From: Aeromonas taiwanensis
GTDB taxonomy: Bacteria; Pseudomonadota; Gammaproteobacteria; Enterobacterales; Aeromonadaceae
Reading direction: 5' to 3'
Length of the DNA stretch: 37,533 bases
NCBI RefSeq assembly: GCF_000820165.1
Contig: NZ_CDDD01000027.1
Span: forward strand, 1-37,533
Below are positions 8,340 through 17,287 of the stretch, in pieces (the first letter of the stretch is position 1; the number at the start of each line of letters is the position of its first letter). A program made the position numbers and the translations under genes. The notes beneath the pieces were generated by a model. That model did not search any database. It was not told the DNA's origin and worked only from the letters and a program-made list of their open reading frames with translations.

Positions 8340-9815
8340 ATGACCACTCCACACGACGCGCCCAAGAAGCGCCAACTCCCCACGGTTTACACCCTGCTCT
8401 TTCTCATCATCGCCCTGATGGCGGCCCTCACCTGGGTGCTGCCGGCGGGCAAATACAACTATGTGACCGCCAAGACCCAGCAGCCGGTGGCGGCCGCTGC
8501 CGTAGCCGACTATAGCGGCGACGAGCGGCTGTTGCCGGTGCCCGGCAGCTACACCGAGCTGCCTTCCCAGCCCCAGGGGGTGTTCGAGGTGCTCAAGGCG
8601 CCGATTCAGGGCTTTCACAAGGCGGCGGATGTGGCGCTCTTCGTGCTCATCATCGGCGGTTTTCTGGCGGTGACCATGCAGAGCGGGGCGCTCGATGCCG
8701 GGGTGGGGGCCATAGTTCGCACCTTTGCCGGGCGCGAGCGGCTGCTCATCCCCGTGCTGATCGCCCTGTTTGCCCTTGGGGGCTCTACCTTCGGCATGGC
8801 GGAGGAGACGGTGGCCTTCTGGGCGCTCATCGTGCCGGTGATGATGGCGGCAGGCTTCGATCGCATGGTGGCGGCGGGCATCATCCTGCTTGGCTCCGGG
8901 GTCGGGGTGCTCGCCTCCACCGTCAACCCGTTCGCCACCGGCATCGCCTCCGGCTTTGCCGGCATCCCCATCGGCGAGGGGATTGGTCTTAGGGTCGTGC
9001 AGTGGTTGCTGCTGGTGATCTTCGCCTCCTGGTACGTGATGCGTTACGCCAAGCGGGTGCAGCAGGACAGCGCCCGCTCCGTGCTGGCGGACATCGTCTA
9101 TGACGACGAGTTCTCACAGATGAAGAGCAGCAACCACGCCTTCAGCGGCAGGCAGAAGCTCACCATGCTGGTCTTCTTCGGCACCTTCCTGCTGATGATC
9201 TATGCGGTGGTGCCCTGGTCGGATCTGGGCATCGATCTGCTGCCCACCCTGGGCTGGTGGTTCGACGAGCTCTCCACCCTCTTCTTCAGCGCCTCCATCC
9301 TGATCGCGCTCATCAACCGGATGCCCGAGTCCAACTATGTGGCAACCTTCCTGAACGGGGCTCGGGATCTTATCGGGGTGGCCCTGGTAGTGGCGGTGGC
9401 GCGTGGCATCTATGTGGTGATGGAGCACGGCGTCATCATCGACACCATCTTGCACTGGGCCGAGGGGCTGGTGAGCGGGCTGTCGTCATCGGTGTTCATC
9501 CTGATGGCCTATCTGGTGCACATCATCCTGAGCTTCTTCATCCCCTCCACCTCGGGGCTCGCGACCGTCTCCATGCCGCTGATGGGGCCGCTGGCGGACT
9601 TCTCCGGCATCTCCCGGGATCTGGTGATCACCGCCTACCAGTCCGCCTCCGGCTGGATCAACCTGTTCGCTCCCACCGCTGCCCACCTGGTGGCGGGACT
9701 GGCGCTCGCCAGGATCCCCTACGACCGCTTCGTGCGCTGGGTGCTGCCCTTCATCATCGGGGTAGGGCTCATCACCATGGGGGTGCTGGTGGCCGGGGCC
9801 CTGCTGCACGGCTGA
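8340..9815 (+). CDS. yfcC: YfcC-family (C4-dicarboxylate/basic amino acid type) transporter
   Basis: 491-residue polytopic membrane protein with about 12 hydrophobic helices, close to E. coli YfcC (506 residues). Characteristic stretches are the first helix ending in LPAGKYNYV, GGSTFGMAEETVAFW, STVNPFATGIASGFAGI and FFIPSTSGLATVSMPLMGPLADF, which are signatures of the YfcC branch of the DcuC/AbgT-like carriers. The substrate is not established; basic amino acids, peptides and dicarboxylates have all been proposed. Transcribed alone, with a shared terminator at its 3' end. Confidence 0.85.
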   Translation: MTTPHDAPKKRQLPTVYTLLFLIIALMAALTWVLPAGKYNYVTAKTQQPVAAAAVADYSGDERLLPVPGSYTELPSQPQGVFEVLKAPIQGFHKAADVALFVLIIGGFLAVTMQSGALDAGVGAIVRTFAGRERLLIPVLIALFALGGSTFGMAEETVAFWALIVPVMMAAGFDRMVAAGIILLGSGVGVLASTVNPFATGIASGFAGIPIGEGIGLRVVQWLLLVIFASWYVMRYAKRVQQDSARSVLADIVYDDEFSQMKSSNHAFSGRQKLTMLVFFGTFLLMIYAVVPWSDLGIDLLPTLGWWFDELSTLFFSASILIALINRMPESNYVATFLNGARDLIGVALVVAVARGIYVVMEHGVIIDTILHWAEGLVSGLSSSVFILMAYLVHIILSFFIPSTSGLATVSMPLMGPLADFSGISRDLVITAYQSASGWINLFAPTAAHLVAGLALARIPYDRFVRWVLPFIIGVGLITMGVLVAGALLHG

Positions 9816-9838
9816 TGGGACGTCACACGACCGATAGA

Positions 9839-9864
9839 AAAAAGGCTCCCGAAGGAGCCTTTTT
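9839..9864. terminator. Bidirectional terminator between yfcC and alaA
   Basis: AAAAAGGCTCC (9839-9849), CGAA, GGAGCCTTTTT (9854-9864). A runs on one side and T runs on the other make it work for both the plus-strand carrier gene and the minus-strand alaA. Confidence 0.92.
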
Positions 9865-9876
9865 CATGTTCAGAGC

Positions 9877-11091
9877 TTACTGCTTGTAGCCCTTGAGGAA
9901 GCGGGCGAGGCGGCCGATGGCCTCTTCGAGCTCCTCCTCACGGGGCAGGAAGACCAGGCGGAAGTGATCCGGCGCGGGCCAGTTGAAGCCGGTGCCCTGC
10001 ACCAGCAGCAGTTTCTCCTGCTGCAGCAGATCGAACACCATCTTCTGGTCGTCGCGAATGTCGTACACCTTGGGGTCCAGGCGCGGGAACATGTAGAGCG
10101 CCCCCTTGGGCTTGACGCAGGAGACCCCCGGAATGTCGTTGAGCAGCTCCCACGCCTTGTCCCGCTGGCGACGCAGGCGACCACCCGGCAGGATCAGCTC
10201 GTTGATGCTCTGATAACCGCCAAGGGCGGTCTGGATGGCATGCTGCATGGGCACGTTGGCACAGAGCCGCATGGAAGCCAGCATCTCCAGCCCCTCGATA
10301 TAGCCCTTGGCACGCCCCTTGGGTCCGGTGATGACCATCCAGCCCTGGCGGAAGCCGCAGGCGCGGTAGGCCTTGGAGAGGCCATTGAAGGTCACTACCA
10401 TGACGTCGTCGCACAGGGTGCAGACGCTGGTGTGGGCGATGTCGTCGTAGAGGATCTTGTCGTAGATCTCGTCGGCGAAGATGATGAGGTTGTGCTGGCG
10501 GGCGATCTCGATCACCTCCAGCAGGAACTCGCTGCCGTAGACGGCGCCGGTCGGGTTGTTGGGGTTGATCAGCACCAGGCCGCGGGTGCGCGGGGTGATG
10601 CGGGCACGGATGTCGTCGAGATCCGGATACCAGTCGGCCCCTTCGTCGCAGCGGTAGTGCACAGCATGGCCACCGGAGAGGGTGACGGCGGCGGTCCAGA
10701 GCGGGTAGTCGGGGGAGGGGACCAGCATCTCGTCGCCGTTGTTGAGCAGCGCCTGCATCGCCATCACGATGAGCTCGCTCGCGCCGTTGCCGATGTAGAT
10801 GTCGTCGATGTCGACCTTGCGCATCCCTTTCTGCTGGTAGTACTGCATCACCGCCTTGCGGGCCGAGAAGAGCCCCTTGGAGTCGCAGTAGCCCTGGCTC
10901 TGGGGCATGTTGAGGATCACATCCTTGATGATCTCCTCCGGTGCTTCGAAGCCAAACGGTGCCGGATTGCCGATGTTGAGCTTGATGATGCGGTGCCCTT
11001 CGTCCTCGAGACGGCGGGCTTCTTTATGCACCGGGCCGCGGATGTCATAGCAGACATCGTCGAGCTTGTGCGACTTGTCGATGGTGAACAT
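9877..11091 (-). CDS. alaA: Glutamate-pyruvate aminotransferase AlaA
   Basis: 404 residues, aligning end to end with E. coli AlaA (405). A PLP-dependent class I/II aminotransferase that makes alanine from pyruvate with glutamate as donor. Visible sites are NPNNPTG at 176-182, DEIYDK at 207-212 and the Schiff-base lysine in FNGLSKAYR at Lys240. Monocistronic, with the terminator at 9839-9864. The 345 bp upstream are AT-rich and hold its promoter. Confidence 0.97.
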   Translation of the reverse strand: MFTIDKSHKLDDVCYDIRGPVHKEARRLEDEGHRIIKLNIGNPAPFGFEAPEEIIKDVILNMPQSQGYCDSKGLFSARKAVMQYYQQKGMRKVDIDDIYIGNGASELIVMAMQALLNNGDEMLVPSPDYPLWTAAVTLSGGHAVHYRCDEGADWYPDLDDIRARITPRTRGLVLINPNNPTGAVYGSEFLLEVIEIARQHNLIIFADEIYDKILYDDIAHTSVCTLCDDVMVVTFNGLSKAYRACGFRQGWMVITGPKGRAKGYIEGLEMLASMRLCANVPMQHAIQTALGGYQSINELILPGGRLRRQRDKAWELLNDIPGVSCVKPKGALYMFPRLDPKVYDIRDDQKMVFDLLQQEKLLLVQGTGFNWPAPDHFRLVFLPREEELEEAIGRLARFLKGYKQ

Positions 11092-11436
11092 GTGAGCGTG
11101 ATTCCTTCCCCGTGGGGCGCGTTGGCAGAAAAGCTGTTTTTAGTATCAAATTTCTCTGCCCCTATTCTTCACAGAATTGAATGCTAGAACAATCTAATTT
11201 ATGGAATAAATCCCTGATATTTACCCCTAAAACAGGGTTGCCAACTTGTTAAATTCAGCAGGATCGTTTGCCCGTTTCCAAGAGACCAGTGAAAGATGAG
11301 GGGAGGGCGCACAAAGCCACGGGAGTGTATTGAAATATCCCGCCCATCTGGCACGATTGGCTGGGGTAAAAATCCGCTTTCACCCCGCCTGTCCGGCAGG
11401 TCGGGCTCCTTTCTCTTTCATCATTGAGGCTCTGTC
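11092..11436. other. Divergent promoter region between alaA and the DUF1653 gene
   Basis: 345 bp without a gene. The centre (11150-11260) is AT-rich. A loose palindrome CCCTG...CAGGG lies at about 11212-11237. Minus-strand hexamer pairs are present, for example TTGGCA with TAAATA at 15-base spacing, but none is good enough to assign. Confidence 0.4.
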
Positions 11437-11646
11437 ATGCATGCACCCGCCACCGGTCGTTATCGTCATTTCAAGGGGGGTTACTACCAGGTGCTTGCCC
11501 TGGCCCTGCACACCGAGACCGGGGAGCAGCTGGTCGTCTACCAATCGGAGCAGGACGGCCAGGTCTATGCCCGCCCCGTGGCCATGTTCATGGAGTGGAT
11601 TGAGCACCAGGGGGAGGTGGTGAGCCGTTTCACGCCGGTGGCATAA
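11437..11646 (+). CDS. DUF1653 family protein
   Basis: 69 residues, the usual size of this family. The start GRYRHFKGGYYQVLALALHTETGE and the later segment QDGQVYARPVAMFMEWIE are the DUF1653 pattern. Function is unknown; members are small soluble beta-rich proteins. The start ATG has GAGG seven bases upstream, and the gene ends before a shared terminator. Confidence 0.88.
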   Translation: MHAPATGRYRHFKGGYYQVLALALHTETGEQLVVYQSEQDGQVYARPVAMFMEWIEHQGEVVSRFTPVA

Positions 11647-11665
11647 GGCAGGCGTGCGGCATGAA

Positions 11666-11689
11666 AAAAGGCGCCCTGGGGCGCCTTTT
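11666..11689. terminator. Bidirectional terminator between the DUF1653 gene and grxA
   Basis: AAAAGGCGCC (11666-11675), CTGG, GGCGCCTTTT (11680-11689), symmetrical and sitting between two convergent stops (11646 and 11705). Confidence 0.9.
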
Positions 11690-11704
11690 GCAAAGGGGTT
11701 GGGC

Positions 11705-11962
11705 TTACAGACCCAGATTGGCTCGGGCATAGGCCTCGAAGTCGGTGCAGCCGCCGATGTGCTGCTCGTCCAGGAAGATCTGCGGCACCGTGGTCACGGG
11801 CTTGCCGGCTTTGGCAGCCAGATCGTCCTTGGTCAGCCCGGCGACGTTGATATCCACGTAGCGGAACTCGAAGTCATCGCGCTCCTCGGTCAGCTGCTCG
11901 GCAATCTGCTGGGCACGCACGCAATAGGGGCAACCCGGACGACCAAAAATCTCTACAAACAT
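11705..11962 (-). CDS. grxA: Glutaredoxin 1
   Basis: 85 residues, exactly the length of E. coli GrxA. Dithiol active site CPYC at residues 11-14, followed by VRAQQIAEQL, the TVPQIFLDEQHIGG cis-proline and glutathione-binding segment, and a final helix. It reduces ribonucleotide reductase and OxyR-type disulfides with glutathione. GGAGAG stands upstream of the ATG. Close agreement with GrxA, rather than GrxC or GrxD, makes the symbol firm. Confidence 0.95.
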   Translation of the reverse strand: MFVEIFGRPGCPYCVRAQQIAEQLTEERDDFEFRYVDINVAGLTKDDLAAKAGKPVTTVPQIFLDEQHIGGCTDFEAYARANLGL

Positions 11963-11973
11963 CTTTTCTCTCC

Positions 11974-11997
11974 GTTATACAAGCCGTTACACAAGCC
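11974..11997. repeat. Two 12-bp direct repeats in the grxA leader
   Basis: GTTATACAAGCC (11974-11985) and GTTACACAAGCC (11986-11997) are adjacent and differ at one base; a third GTT follows. They lie 12 to 35 bases upstream of the grxA start. They may be a chance duplication or part of the promoter or leader. Confidence 0.7.
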
Positions 11998-12128
11998 GTT
12001 GACGCAGGCCATTGAGGCGAGGCTGGGCACAGCATAGCCTCGGCGCCGGGCCAGTCAAAGCTGAAAATTGCGATGCCCCTGTTCACCCTGTTCGATGGCA
12101 CCCGGATCACCGGGCCCGGGGCATGAAG

Positions 12129-12150
12129 GCAGTCTTGCTGGCAAGACTGC
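12129..12150 (-). terminator. Distal hairpin downstream of dacB (copy B)
   Basis: GCAGTCTTGC, TG, GCAAGACTGC: a perfect ten-base-pair stem touching the TAA of the duplicated dacB tail. There is no T tract, so terminator function is uncertain. It pairs with the related hairpin at 12232-12255. Confidence 0.6.
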
Positions 12151-12226
12151 TTACTGTTCGGCGATCTGGATGGGCTGCTGCTGGTAGATGCTCTCCAGCA
12201 CGCCCTTCTCGAAGACGGTCCAGGGC
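12151..12226 (-). pseudogene. Duplicated 3' end of dacB
   Basis: 76 bp that match dacB 12264-12339 with only three mismatches, including the stop codon. The last 64 bp (12163-12226) are identical. Read in the dacB frame it would encode PWTVFEKGVLESIYQQQPIQIAEQ and stop, whereas the intact gene ends QPIQITAQ. No start or upstream part is present, so this is a gene-end fragment. The two copies are offset by 113 bp. Confidence 0.9.
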
Positions 12227-12231
12227 AGGGA

Positions 12232-12255
12232 GGCAGCCTTGCAGGCAAGGCTGCC
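12232..12255 (-). terminator. Proximal hairpin downstream of dacB (copy A)
   Basis: GGCAGCCTTGC, AG, GCAAGGCTGCC: perfect eleven-base-pair stem, eight bases past the dacB stop on the minus strand. It lacks a T run. It resembles the distal hairpin except for a T-A to C-G pair change and one loop base. Confidence 0.6.
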
Positions 12256-12263
12256 CAGACTCT

Positions 12264-13697
12264 TTACTGCGCGGTGATCTGGATGGGCTGCTGCTGGTAG
12301 ATGCTCTCCAGCACGCCCTTCTCGAAGACGGTCCAGGGCCAGGGCGCCTTGCTGGCGCGGTAGCGATCGTGGGTCGCCGGATCCTGGGACAGGCCGCGCT
12401 GGAACATCACGAATGCCTTGCGCTGGCCGCCGGCGGTGTCGATGAAGCCGGCGAGGTTCGAGGTGCCCGTGATGGTCCCCGTCTTGGCGTGCACCTTGTT
12501 CTTCATCATGGGGGCGGTCACGCTGCGGCGCCAGGCCAGGGTACCGTCCACCTGGGAGCTCGGCAGCAGCTTGATGAAATCGAGCTCGGCGTCGTTCTTC
12601 TGGATGAAGGTCAGCACCGACAGCATCTGGCGGGCGCTGATGAGGTTGTGGGCGGAGAGGCCGGAGCCGTCGGCCAGGGTGGCGTTACCAAGGTCAATGC
12701 CGTGCTTGGTCAGGATGGCGCGCACCGCCATGGTGCCACTGCGATAGCTCCCCGGCTTGTTGTAGTAGTGGCGACCCACGGTTTTGAGGAAGGTGTCGGC
12801 GTAGAGGTTGTCGGACTTCTTCAACATCTTGGCGAGCATCACCGGCAGGGAGACGGAGTAGTGGGTGGCCAGGGTCTGGGCTCCTACCGGGGCCTTGTGG
12901 GTGACGCGCAGCAGGCCGTCGTGGCGGATCCCGGCACGGTTCATGGCCCAGCGGATGTTGTCCCAACCCCAGGCCTCCACGTCGTGAATGGCGAAGCGCA
13001 GCCCTTGTGGCTCCTTGTTCGGGGTGATGCAGCCCTTGAGCTCGTAGAAGTTGCCCTTGGCCATGTCTACTTCCAGGGCGCAGAACTGGCGCGCCATGTC
13101 GCCATAGCTCATCACCTCGACGTTGTCGGCACCGATGCCGATGGGGACGCCGGTGGCGACATTGCCCACCGCGGGCTTGCCGATCTGGGTAGCGGTGACG
13201 GTGCCGTAGGCGCAGTTCTTGTCGATGATGACGGAAGAGACCGGGGCGGCGAAGCAGAGGGTCTGATCCCCCCAGGACCAGCCGTTGCCGCGCTCATAGC
13301 CGTTGTAGGCACCGGTGTTGACGTAGACGTTGCCCTTGATCTGGTTGACGCCGAGCTGCTTGAACAGGGCGACCAGATCCATCCGCGACAGGGTGGGGTC
13401 GCCGACGAAGTTGATCCAGATGTCACCGTTGATGGCATCCCCCTGCTTGGCGCCGGGTTGGGCCTGGAGGTCGGTGGCGAAGCGGAAGTCGGCGCCAAGC
13501 TCCAGGCGGGCGGCGAGCGCGGTCAGCACCTTCATGGTGGAGGCGGGCGCTATCATGTCATCCGCATTGCGGGAAAACTCGATGCCGTTGTTGCCCTGCA
13601 CGATGACGGCATACTGGCCCCCCTTGGGCGGGGTCAGCGGGGTGGCCTGGGCCACCAGGGAAAAGAGAGCACAAAAACCAATCAACAGCCGCTGCAT
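12264..13697 (-). CDS. dacB: D-alanyl-D-alanine carboxypeptidase/endopeptidase PBP4
   Basis: 477 residues with a signal peptide (MQRLLIGFCALFSLVAQA). A class C low-molecular-weight penicillin-binding protein that trims and opens peptidoglycan cross-links in the periplasm. The three active-site motifs are visible: S-x-x-K at Ser53-Lys56 (STMK), S-D-N at 295-297 and K-T-G at 405-407. The large insert between motifs 1 and 2 is typical of PBP4. The ATG at 13697 has GAGG upstream and begins the signal peptide; an in-frame ATG 54 bases earlier would bury it. In Aeromonas, PBP4 is known to influence beta-lactamase induction. The last 76 bp are repeated downstream. Confidence 0.95.
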   Translation of the reverse strand: MQRLLIGFCALFSLVAQATPLTPPKGGQYAVIVQGNNGIEFSRNADDMIAPASTMKVLTALAARLELGADFRFATDLQAQPGAKQGDAINGDIWINFVGDPTLSRMDLVALFKQLGVNQIKGNVYVNTGAYNGYERGNGWSWGDQTLCFAAPVSSVIIDKNCAYGTVTATQIGKPAVGNVATGVPIGIGADNVEVMSYGDMARQFCALEVDMAKGNFYELKGCITPNKEPQGLRFAIHDVEAWGWDNIRWAMNRAGIRHDGLLRVTHKAPVGAQTLATHYSVSLPVMLAKMLKKSDNLYADTFLKTVGRHYYNKPGSYRSGTMAVRAILTKHGIDLGNATLADGSGLSAHNLISARQMLSVLTFIQKNDAELDFIKLLPSSQVDGTLAWRRSVTAPMMKNKVHAKTGTITGTSNLAGFIDTAGGQRKAFVMFQRGLSQDPATHDRYRASKAPWPWTVFEKGVLESIYQQQPIQITAQ

Positions 13698-13785
13698 AGG
13701 ATCCTCTAACTGAACGAAAGGGCGGCAATGCAATACCGCCCTGCTAATCAAACCGGGTGACTGCCTGATGTGGCCGGACGTGTGG

Positions 13786-15546
13786 TCAGGCCGGGGCGTT
13801 GGCAGTCCGGTAACGCCCCTCGTAATCGAATATTTTTTCCTTCACCTGCCAGAAACGGCCCGACTTGCGGGCGATGACGAAATCCGGGTGGCGGAACTGG
13901 CCGCTGGCGGCCAGCACGCTCGCCAGGGTGGCAAATTCGGGCTCCAGCCCCGGGGCGGGCCAATGATGACGCACAAAGACCTGTTGAAACAAGCGCCGTG
14001 CGCCCGCCGAGTGGAAACCGAAGTACTCCGTCAGGGTGAGTCCGTCCTCGTCGTGATAAGTCACCTCCAGCCGCTCCCCCTGCTTGCCGCGCCCAGCCGT
14101 CAGGGTGAGACCGGCGCAGCGGATGACCATGCAGTCCTTGAGATTGAGCGCCTCCTTGAGCTTGTCGTCAGGATCCACCAGGAGGTGATCGCAGGACTGG
14201 CAGCGACGGGCGGCGATGTCGTTTTCGCTGCCGCAGGCGGGACATATTTTGGCGCGAAAGCGATAGTCGCACTCCTCGCGATGGCCCTCGTCATCCTCGA
14301 ACAACCCCTGACAGCGGCGGCCGTAGTGTTCAATCACCTTGCCGTCTTCGTCCGTCTTGCCCCAGAAGGTGTTGGCAAAGCCGCAGGCGGGGCAGGGCAC
14401 CTGGACCGGCTCGGTGCCGGCGTGGGGTCTGGGTTCCCCCACCTCGGGGGCAAACAGGTTGAAGTTGTTGCCGGCATAGTCCAGTACCAGGCAATCGGTC
14501 TTGCCAGGCGACAGGCGCAGGCCGCGTCCGACGATCTGCTGGTAGAGCGACACCGATTCTGTGGGTCTGAGCATCACGATCAGATCGACGTGGGGGGCGT
14601 CAAAGCCGGTGGTGAGCACCGCCACGTTGACCAGGAATTTGAGCTCGCGGGCCTTGAAGGCGCTGATGAGGGCGTCGCGCTCCGACCTCGGGGTTTCACC
14701 GGTGATCAGCGCCGCTTTTTCTCCTTGCGCGCCGAGCAGACCGTGAATTTCCCGGGCGTGCTCGACGGTGGCGGCGAAGATCATCACCCCCAGGCGTTCG
14801 GCGGCGTACTCCAGCACCTGATTGATGATGTGGGGGGTGACCCGCTCCTGGCGCCTGAGTTCGCCGTTGAGGTCCGCCTCGCTGAACAGGCCGTTCTCGC
14901 GCGGCACCAGTCGGCTGAAGTCGTAGTGGACGACGGGGGCATCGACGAGACGGGGCGGGGTCAGGTAGCCGTTTTTCACCATGAAGCGCAGGGGCAGCTC
15001 GAACACGCAGTCACCGAACAGCCGCTCCCCGTGGCTCTTCACCATGCCGTGGTAGTGACGCCGGTAAATCCAGCCCAGCCCCAGCCGGTAGGGAGTGGCG
15101 GTGAGACCCAGGATCTTGAGGGCCGGATTGGCGGCCTTGAGATGGTCGATCACCTGATGGTACTGGCTGTCATCATCGAGCGACACCCGATGGCACTCGT
15201 CGATGATAAGCAGGGAAAAGGCCCCGTCGAAGGCATCCAGATTGCGGGCTACCGACTGCACCGAGCCGAACACCACCTGGGCGCTGGCCTCCTTGCGGGA
15301 CAGTCCGGCGGCGAAGATGTCGGCCTTGAGCCCCCAGGCCTCGTACTTGGCGTGGTTCTGCTCCACCAGCTCCTTGACGTGGGCCAGCACCAGCACCCGG
15401 CCGCGGGCTTTTCGCGCCAGCTCGGCGATCACCAGGCTCTTGCCGGCCCCGGTGGGCAGCACGATGACGGCGGGATCCGGATGTTTGCGAAAGTGGCTGA
15501 TGACGGCGTTGACGGCGTCGGTTTGATAGGGTCTTAGAACGAACAT
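13786..15546 (-). CDS. radD: DEAD/DEAH-box helicase-like protein RadD
   Basis: 586 residues, the same length as E. coli RadD (YejH), a superfamily 2 ATPase that works with RecA and SSB in repair of double-strand breaks and cross-links. Walker A PTGAGKS is at 31-37 and the DEAH-type box DECH at 116-119. A helicase C domain contains TGFDAP and the motif VI region QIVGRGLR. It is followed by zinc-binding cysteine pairs (CPACG...C, CPACGSEN...CQSC). The start codon has a poor ribosome site. It is transcribed toward dacB, 88 bp apart. Confidence 0.94.
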   Translation of the reverse strand: MFVLRPYQTDAVNAVISHFRKHPDPAVIVLPTGAGKSLVIAELARKARGRVLVLAHVKELVEQNHAKYEAWGLKADIFAAGLSRKEASAQVVFGSVQSVARNLDAFDGAFSLLIIDECHRVSLDDDSQYHQVIDHLKAANPALKILGLTATPYRLGLGWIYRRHYHGMVKSHGERLFGDCVFELPLRFMVKNGYLTPPRLVDAPVVHYDFSRLVPRENGLFSEADLNGELRRQERVTPHIINQVLEYAAERLGVMIFAATVEHAREIHGLLGAQGEKAALITGETPRSERDALISAFKARELKFLVNVAVLTTGFDAPHVDLIVMLRPTESVSLYQQIVGRGLRLSPGKTDCLVLDYAGNNFNLFAPEVGEPRPHAGTEPVQVPCPACGFANTFWGKTDEDGKVIEHYGRRCQGLFEDDEGHREECDYRFRAKICPACGSENDIAARRCQSCDHLLVDPDDKLKEALNLKDCMVIRCAGLTLTAGRGKQGERLEVTYHDEDGLTLTEYFGFHSAGARRLFQQVFVRHHWPAPGLEPEFATLASVLAASGQFRHPDFVIARKSGRFWQVKEKIFDYEGRYRTANAPA

Positions 15547-15606
15547 GGGGAGACTGGCTGCTGCAAGATGGCGCCATTATAGGGATTCGGTTTTTAAATG
15601 TCTGGC

Positions 15607-15638
15607 TTTAAAACAGAGGGCCGGCAAGCGCGGCCCTC
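15607..15638 (-). terminator. Terminator of yiaW-yiaV
   Basis: GAGGGCCG and CGGCCCTC around a seven-base loop (15616-15638), followed on the minus strand by TGTTTTAAA. It lies just after the yiaV stop at 15662. Confidence 0.75.
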
Positions 15639-15661
15639 GAAACAGGAGGTGGTAACGAAGC

Positions 15662-16699
15662 TTAGTGGAAGGGGAACAGGTAGTTGAGCCAGCTGCCCAT
15701 GCGCATCAGGATCTTTCGCATGATGGCCACGTGATGGAAATGCTCGGTGTAGATGGCGGCCTGGCCGCTGGAGCCCGCGATCACCTGATACTTGGCCCAC
15801 TCTGGGTCGGTGATCTCCAGGATGATCGGCAAACGGCCGGGCACCTGGGCCGTAGTCTGATCGATAAGGCCCGCCTGAGCCTGGACGTTGCCCGCGGCCA
15901 TGGCGGGGATCACTTTCTTCACCCTGGCCTTGAAGATCCGGCCGGGGATGCCGTCCAGTACCACCTCGGCCTCATCCCCATCCTTGAGCCGCTGCATGCT
16001 GTTCTGCCAGAACCAGCCGACGTAGGAGTTGGCGTCTTCGTGGATGAAGGTCATCACGGGGCGGAACATGAAGGGGGCGGCAATCATGCCCGGGCGCAGC
16101 GCCAGCTGCACCACATGGCCATCGCTCGGGGCGTAGACTACGGTCTGCTCCAGATCGTACTTGGCGATGTTGAGCTGGGCTTTCAGGTCATCCAGCGTGG
16201 CCTTCTGCTGGTCGATCTGGGCGACGATGTCGTCCACGTTGGCCTGGGTCACGTCCAGATCACGCTGCTTGCCGATACCCCGTCGCATCAGTTCCTGGGC
16301 GCGATCCCGGTCCAGGCTGGCAGAGCGCAGCCGGGCATCGAGGGACTTGAGGTAGTCCTGGTTGGAGGAAAGCCGTGCCGTCAGGCTGGCGACCTTCTCC
16401 TGGAAGGGCTCGGCATCGATGCGAAACAGTACGTCCCCCTGTTTGACCAGCTGGTTGGGGGTGACCGGCACCTCGGTGACGCGTCCCTTCACCAGGGGTA
16501 CGACGGGGGTGGAGACGTAGTAGTTGCGGGCCAGCTCCGAGTAGGGGTGGTTGTAGTTCATCAGCATGATGAGGGTGCCGATGAGGACGATCCCCCCCAG
16601 CACGGCCGTCGGGACGCTCCACTTGTTGAGCGGGATCTTGAAGATCTTGAAAACGCCTATGCAGAGGGCTGCATAGGTGAGGATCAGTAGCAGGTCCAT
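15662..16699 (-). CDS. yiaV: HlyD-type membrane fusion protein, YiaV-like
   Basis: 345 residues. Two N-terminal hydrophobic segments (MDLLLILTYAALCIGVFKIF and VPTAVLGGIVLIGTLIMLMNYNHPY) precede a biotinyl/lipoyl-like half, then a coiled-coil hairpin (about 105-190). A second lipoyl half (YDLEQTVVYAPSDGHVVQL) and a beta-barrel follow. The end SWLNYLFPFH matches E. coli YiaV. The family resembles adaptor subunits of efflux systems, but no pump or outer-membrane partner is encoded here. It lies 10 bp after yiaW. It is about 30 residues shorter than E. coli YiaV, mainly in the coiled coil. Confidence 0.88.
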   Translation of the reverse strand: MDLLLILTYAALCIGVFKIFKIPLNKWSVPTAVLGGIVLIGTLIMLMNYNHPYSELARNYYVSTPVVPLVKGRVTEVPVTPNQLVKQGDVLFRIDAEPFQEKVASLTARLSSNQDYLKSLDARLRSASLDRDRAQELMRRGIGKQRDLDVTQANVDDIVAQIDQQKATLDDLKAQLNIAKYDLEQTVVYAPSDGHVVQLALRPGMIAAPFMFRPVMTFIHEDANSYVGWFWQNSMQRLKDGDEAEVVLDGIPGRIFKARVKKVIPAMAAGNVQAQAGLIDQTTAQVPGRLPIILEITDPEWAKYQVIAGSSGQAAIYTEHFHHVAIMRKILMRMGSWLNYLFPFH

Positions 16700-16709
16700 G
16701 GGGAGTTAC

Positions 16710-17042
16710 CTATTTATCGGTCTGTTCGAGCGTGTTCATGCGGGCCTGCAGTACGGCCAGTTCTTTCTTGAGTGCGGTGATCTCGTCTTCGTCGTTTTGC
16801 AGCCGCTGGTTGAACCCCCAGCCGCGATCGGGGCGGTAGACCGTGGCCCAGATCCAGAGGAAGGGCCAGAGCACATGCAGGGTGAACAGGCTGACCCAGC
16901 CTGCCACGTGAATGGCGTCCTGGTGGGGGTGATTGCGGTGCTTGGCTATTTCATACGGAATATCGTGAATGACGATAACGCCATAGAAGATGACCAAGAC
17001 GACAAACACCAATATTCCCAGGGCAATGTAGTCAAGTACCAT
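16710..17042 (-). CDS. yiaW: DUF3302 inner membrane protein, YiaW-like
   Basis: 110 residues with two membrane helices (YIALGILVFVVLVIFYGVIVI and AGWVSLFTLHVLWPFLWIWATVY) and the conserved HRNHPHQDAIHVAGWVSLFT stretch of YiaW. A C-terminal charged coiled coil follows. The ATG at 17042 has GGGAG seven bases upstream and matches the E. coli N-terminus; longer in-frame starts add unrelated sequence. It forms an operon with yiaV and is probably the membrane partner of that adaptor. Confidence 0.9.
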   Translation of the reverse strand: MVLDYIALGILVFVVLVIFYGVIVIHDIPYEIAKHRNHPHQDAIHVAGWVSLFTLHVLWPFLWIWATVYRPDRGWGFNQRLQNDEDEITALKKELAVLQARMNTLEQTDK

Positions 17043-17287
17043 CGGTTTCTCCCATCTCAAATTGCGAGGCCATATCCGGACACTCGCCTTCACAGTATCC
17101 AGCTCATGATGACAGTATATTGCCGTAGCGCAAGGACCCAAGCTTGGTGTTGAACTTGTGGTACAGGCCTGGTTAATCGCTTGACTATTTATCACACACC
17201 AGACATTTACTTCTATAAAATCAAACAGGAACGGGACTATATGGTCTCGCAGGGAAAATTGGGGGCAGGATGGAGAGGGGATGCAAA

